Below are positions 22,679 to 24,746 of a DNA stretch of 24,746 nt, piece after piece. This DNA comes from an uncultured Acetatifactor sp. GTDB lineage: Bacteria > Bacillota > Clostridia > Lachnospirales > Lachnospiraceae. The notes under the pieces were generated by a model, which worked only from the letters and a program-made list of their open reading frames with translations, did not search any database and was not told where the DNA came from. A program made the translations under genes and the position numbers. Numbering within the stretch: position 1 is the stretch's first letter; the number at the start of each line of letters is the position of its first letter. Location of the stretch: contig CAJUJN010000059.1 in NCBI GenBank assembly GCA_910586775.1, positions 1-24,746 of the forward strand. The letters run 5' to 3'.

Positions 22679-24103
22679 ATGAACGATAATAAACCAAAAG
22701 TCAACATGAAGACCGTCCGCTGGGTGGAAATCGTCTCCCGGCTGACTTCCGATGACGGAACCACGCTTTTTGACATGGACAATGCCATGGAAGTCATACA
22801 GCAGAAAGAGAAAGCCATTGACGAATACTGCTACATCATCCATGACCGGGATGTCTATGAAGAGGACACCGACACGCACAAAAAAGGGGACTTGAAGCCT
22901 CCCCATGTCCATCTGCTCCTGAAGTTCAAAAAGAAGCAGCCCCAGAAGCTGGGCTATGTGGCCCAGTGGTTCAAAGTCCCGGAGAACTTCATCAACTGCA
23001 AGGGCAAAAGCTGGGAATCCGCCTGTCTGTACCTGGCCCATGTCAACGCCCCTGGCAAGTTCCAGTATGCCATAGCGGATGTTTCCGCAAGCTTTGACTA
23101 TAACGAGTTCATTGAAGAATACCTGGCTGAACTGGAGGACGAGGATGAAGAGGAAGACGATGGGGAAGACGGCACGTCTAAAAGGAAGAAGAAAAAGAAA
23201 TCTCCCATTGAGATTGCAGTGGAGCGGATACTCAGAGGTGAAGTCCGGGAGTATAACAAGACCCTGGAAATAGACCAGAAACTCCTGGTTCATTGTTCCC
23301 GGCAGATTGACCAGGCATTCAAAGTCCGCTCCGAATACCTCCATGCAACCCAAAAGGACAGACGAATGGAGTGCGTCTACATAACCGGCCCCTCCGGATG
23401 CGGCAAGACGACGTTTGCCCGGAAGATGGCAGATTCCCGGGGCCTTGCCTACTTCGTCAGCTCCGGCTCCAATGACATCATGGACGGATACGGCCAGGAG
23501 CCATGCATCATCGTTGATGACATCCGTCCCAGCGTCATGGGGCTTTCTGACCTCTTGAAAATGCTGGACCCGCACTTGGCCTGTTCAGTGAAGAGCCGAT
23601 ATAAGAACAAATATCTCAACTGCGAGCTTGTGATACTTACCACCGTTCTGGACATCGACAAATTTTACGCAAATGTGTTCTCTGAACAGGAAGAGCCTGT
23701 CACACAATTGAAGAGGCGGTGCAGCACCTATATCCAGATGAGCCAGCTTGAGATTAACATATCCCTTTGGGACAAGAAGCGTATGCGCTATTCTCACCCC
23801 GTGACGTTCAGGAACACCGTCCTGGAAGAATATGTCCCAAAAAAGAAAGTGGCCCCGGAGGACGTGCTGCAGCATGTGACGGAAACCATGTCTTTCCTGA
23901 CTCCGGATTTAGTGTCCCTGAACATTCCAGGGGAAACACCCGGTGAAGACAAGGAGAAGCCAGAGCCGGAAAAGAAGAGCCCGGAGGAAGAGGCAGCAAT
24001 CAAGGATGGGGACTTCTTCAACCTCGTACCGGTCAACCGGGACTGGAACAGCAACAAAGTTATTGACGAGAAAGGAGAGAAAAATCATGAGAGTAACAGA
24101 TAA
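22679..24103 (+). CDS. Rolling-circle replication initiator/relaxase: HUH nickase fused to SF3-like helicase
   Basis: AAGGAGG sits 8-9 nt before the ATG at 22679; the open frame to 22553 lacks a ribosome site. The 474-residue protein has an N-terminal HUH domain of the pMV158 RepB (Rep_2) type: HDRD (55-58), PPHVHLLLKF with the metal-binding His76 and His78, and a probable nucleophile Tyr118 in CLYLAH. An acidic then lysine-rich spacer (about 152-174) follows. A P-loop helicase domain has Walker A GPSGCGKT (236-243), Walker B CIIVDD (275-280) and ELVILTT (315-321) in the place of motif C. This HUH plus SF3-like architecture is that of pCRESS plasmid and CRESS-DNA virus Reps and of some mobilizable-element relaxases. 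It would nick, unwind and re-ligate the element's DNA. Confidence 0.88.
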   Translation: MNDNKPKVNMKTVRWVEIVSRLTSDDGTTLFDMDNAMEVIQQKEKAIDEYCYIIHDRDVYEEDTDTHKKGDLKPPHVHLLLKFKKKQPQKLGYVAQWFKVPENFINCKGKSWESACLYLAHVNAPGKFQYAIADVSASFDYNEFIEEYLAELEDEDEEEDDGEDGTSKRKKKKKSPIEIAVERILRGEVREYNKTLEIDQKLLVHCSRQIDQAFKVRSEYLHATQKDRRMECVYITGPSGCGKTTFARKMADSRGLAYFVSSGSNDIMDGYGQEPCIIVDDIRPSVMGLSDLLKMLDPHLACSVKSRYKNKYLNCELVILTTVLDIDKFYANVFSEQEEPVTQLKRRCSTYIQMSQLEINISLWDKKRMRYSHPVTFRNTVLEEYVPKKKVAPEDVLQHVTETMSFLTPDLVSLNIPGETPGEDKEKPEPEKKSPEEEAAIKDGDFFNLVPVNRDWNSNKVIDEKGEKNHESNR

Positions 24104-24584
24104 TCTACAAAAAATTTCCATGCGTGAGGAACTATATCACATGGAGGGAAGTTCCGACTATGTGCCAGTGGTGTTCCGGGAGCATGAAGCTGCCACCGCT
24201 CTCGCCACCGCTATAAAAGCCCGGGCCAGACTGCACTGGTGGGATAGCCTGGCGCACTGCTGGAACCTTGTATATATGCCGTGGAAACCGGATGTCTCAG
24301 GGCTGCAATGTGGCACGGATGCCCGGAAAGAATGCGGCTTGTCTCCCCGGTGCCGGTACGACTGCCTCTATGAGAGGACGGGGGAATACTTCGATGCGGG
24401 AGCCGGGACTGTCCTCCTCCCCGAAAGGCTGGTGGTTGACAGGTGGAACTGGTGGGATGACAAACCACTGCCTCCCTGTCCGCTGGACGGATACGGCATC
24501 TATTCGGAGGCAGACCATAAGGAAATAGACGATTTGCTGCATGAAATGGCGGAACATGACGCTTCTGCCTCTACGAACTCTTAA
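24087..24584 (+). CDS. Unknown protein overlapping the rep gene
   Basis: The start at 24087 follows AAAGGAG by 9 nt and overlaps the rep gene end by 17 nt; an open frame reaching 23943 lies inside rep and has no ribosome site. The 165-residue product has no signal peptide or membrane segment. It is rich in Trp, Asp and Cys (WWDSLAHCWN, CGTDARKECGLSPRCRYDC, WNWWDDKPLPPC), and the Cys-rich centre could bind zinc. Coupling to rep suggests a role in replication or transfer, but no family is recognised. Confidence 0.7.
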   Translation: MRVTDNLQKISMREELYHMEGSSDYVPVVFREHEAATALATAIKARARLHWWDSLAHCWNLVYMPWKPDVSGLQCGTDARKECGLSPRCRYDCLYERTGEYFDAGAGTVLLPERLVVDRWNWWDDKPLPPCPLDGYGIYSEADHKEIDDLLHEMAEHDASASTNS

Positions 24585-24615
24585 GAAAGGAGATGCGCAT
24601 TACGGGACGCAAATA

Positions 24616-24662
24616 CTTAAAACCTAAAATCCGAAACCCTAGAAACCTAAATCCTAAAACTT
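24616..24662. repeat. Degenerate 8-nt tandem repeats after the last gene
   Basis: Six units with period 8 (one of 7) follow the consensus C/T-TAAAACC: CTTAAAAC, CTAAAATC, CGAAACCC, TAGAAACC, TAAATCC, TAAAACTT. They resemble small iterons or primer-like repeats. AAAGGAGATG just before them has no spacer, so the 23-codon ORF across the repeats is probably not translated. The rest, to 24746, shows nothing definite. Confidence 0.5.
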
Positions 24663-24746
24663 AGATACAGTCCCATTGCATGACAAAGGGCGTTACTGTT
24701 CACACGTCGGCTTGACTGAAAGAAACCGATGGTATAGACTGTTGTC

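Larger units (their letters stand above)
19957..24746. mobile_element. Partial integrative/mobilizable element (right side outside the window)
   Basis: The block comprises a sigma-like regulator, a small protein, a membrane protein, a TcpA/FtsK-like motor, an HUH/SF3 Rep and a coupled unknown gene, with origin-like structures. No type IV secretion genes are seen, which fits a mobilizable rather than self-transmissible element. No integrase is visible in the window. The left limit is uncertain and might extend to the tRNA-like site at 17162. Confidence 0.55.

Noticed and set aside
22619..23575. 318-codon ORF antisense to the rep gene
   Set aside because: It has no ribosome site, its translation has no family features, and it mirrors a clearly real gene with HUH and helicase motifs.
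23943..24086. N-terminal extension of the last gene
   Set aside because: It lies inside rep, has no ribosome site and is a basic out-of-frame reading; the ATG at 24087 has AAAGGAG.

Overview
The window looks like chromosome of a Gram-positive anaerobe of the Clostridia, most likely a gut Lachnospiraceae relative. The evidence is strong AGGAGG-type ribosome sites before almost every gene, diderm-free lipoproteins with Firmicutes lipoboxes, a BmrCD/TM287-288-type ABC exporter pair, and Firmicutes-style small XRE regulators. The genus assignment is inference, since no rRNA or housekeeping marker is present.

Layout. (1) 1-2735: a decayed coding remnant, a small secreted Cys/His-rich protein, and a large lipoprotein with a C-terminal solute-binding domain whose tail seems to be cut by an insertion. 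(2) about 2710-5292: an IS91-like element with a tyrosine recombinase overlapping a Y2/HUH transposase, in C-rich codon usage unlike its surroundings. (3) 5300-12156: an ABC-exporter region. It has a decayed short gene, an unusual half-transporter with no Q-loop glutamine and a long linker, a small hendecad-repeat coiled-coil protein on the other strand, a decayed copy of the half-transporter's tail, then a strong promoter and a heterodimeric multidrug-type exporter pair with a 45-codon ORF between the genes. (4) 12172-16804: a DUF4143-type AAA ATPase behind a palindrome, two tandem paralogous coiled-coil proteins of unknown function with a third-copy remnant between them, and a nitroreductase. 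(5) 16825-19530: small XRE regulators, a 40-residue lipopeptide gene, a tRNA 3'-end fragment that may be an attachment site, and a CAP-domain lipoprotein with an SH3b domain. (6) 19531-24746: a noncoding stretch of three large hairpins, then a mobile-element core.

The mobile-element core is the most interesting part. It holds a TTG-started sigma-region-4 protein with a 16-bp palindrome over its start, a small conserved-looking protein, a membrane protein overlapping a minimal FtsK-like ATPase, and a replication/relaxase-like protein that fuses an HUH nickase (pMV158 RepB/Rep_2 style) to a superfamily 3-like helicase. Three stem-loops and ATGTAG repeats lie just before the rep gene. This arrangement resembles rolling-circle-type integrative and mobilizable elements and the bacterial pCRESS-type plasmids that resemble ancestors of CRESS-DNA virus Rep proteins. 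The integrase, if there is one, would lie past the right edge of the window.
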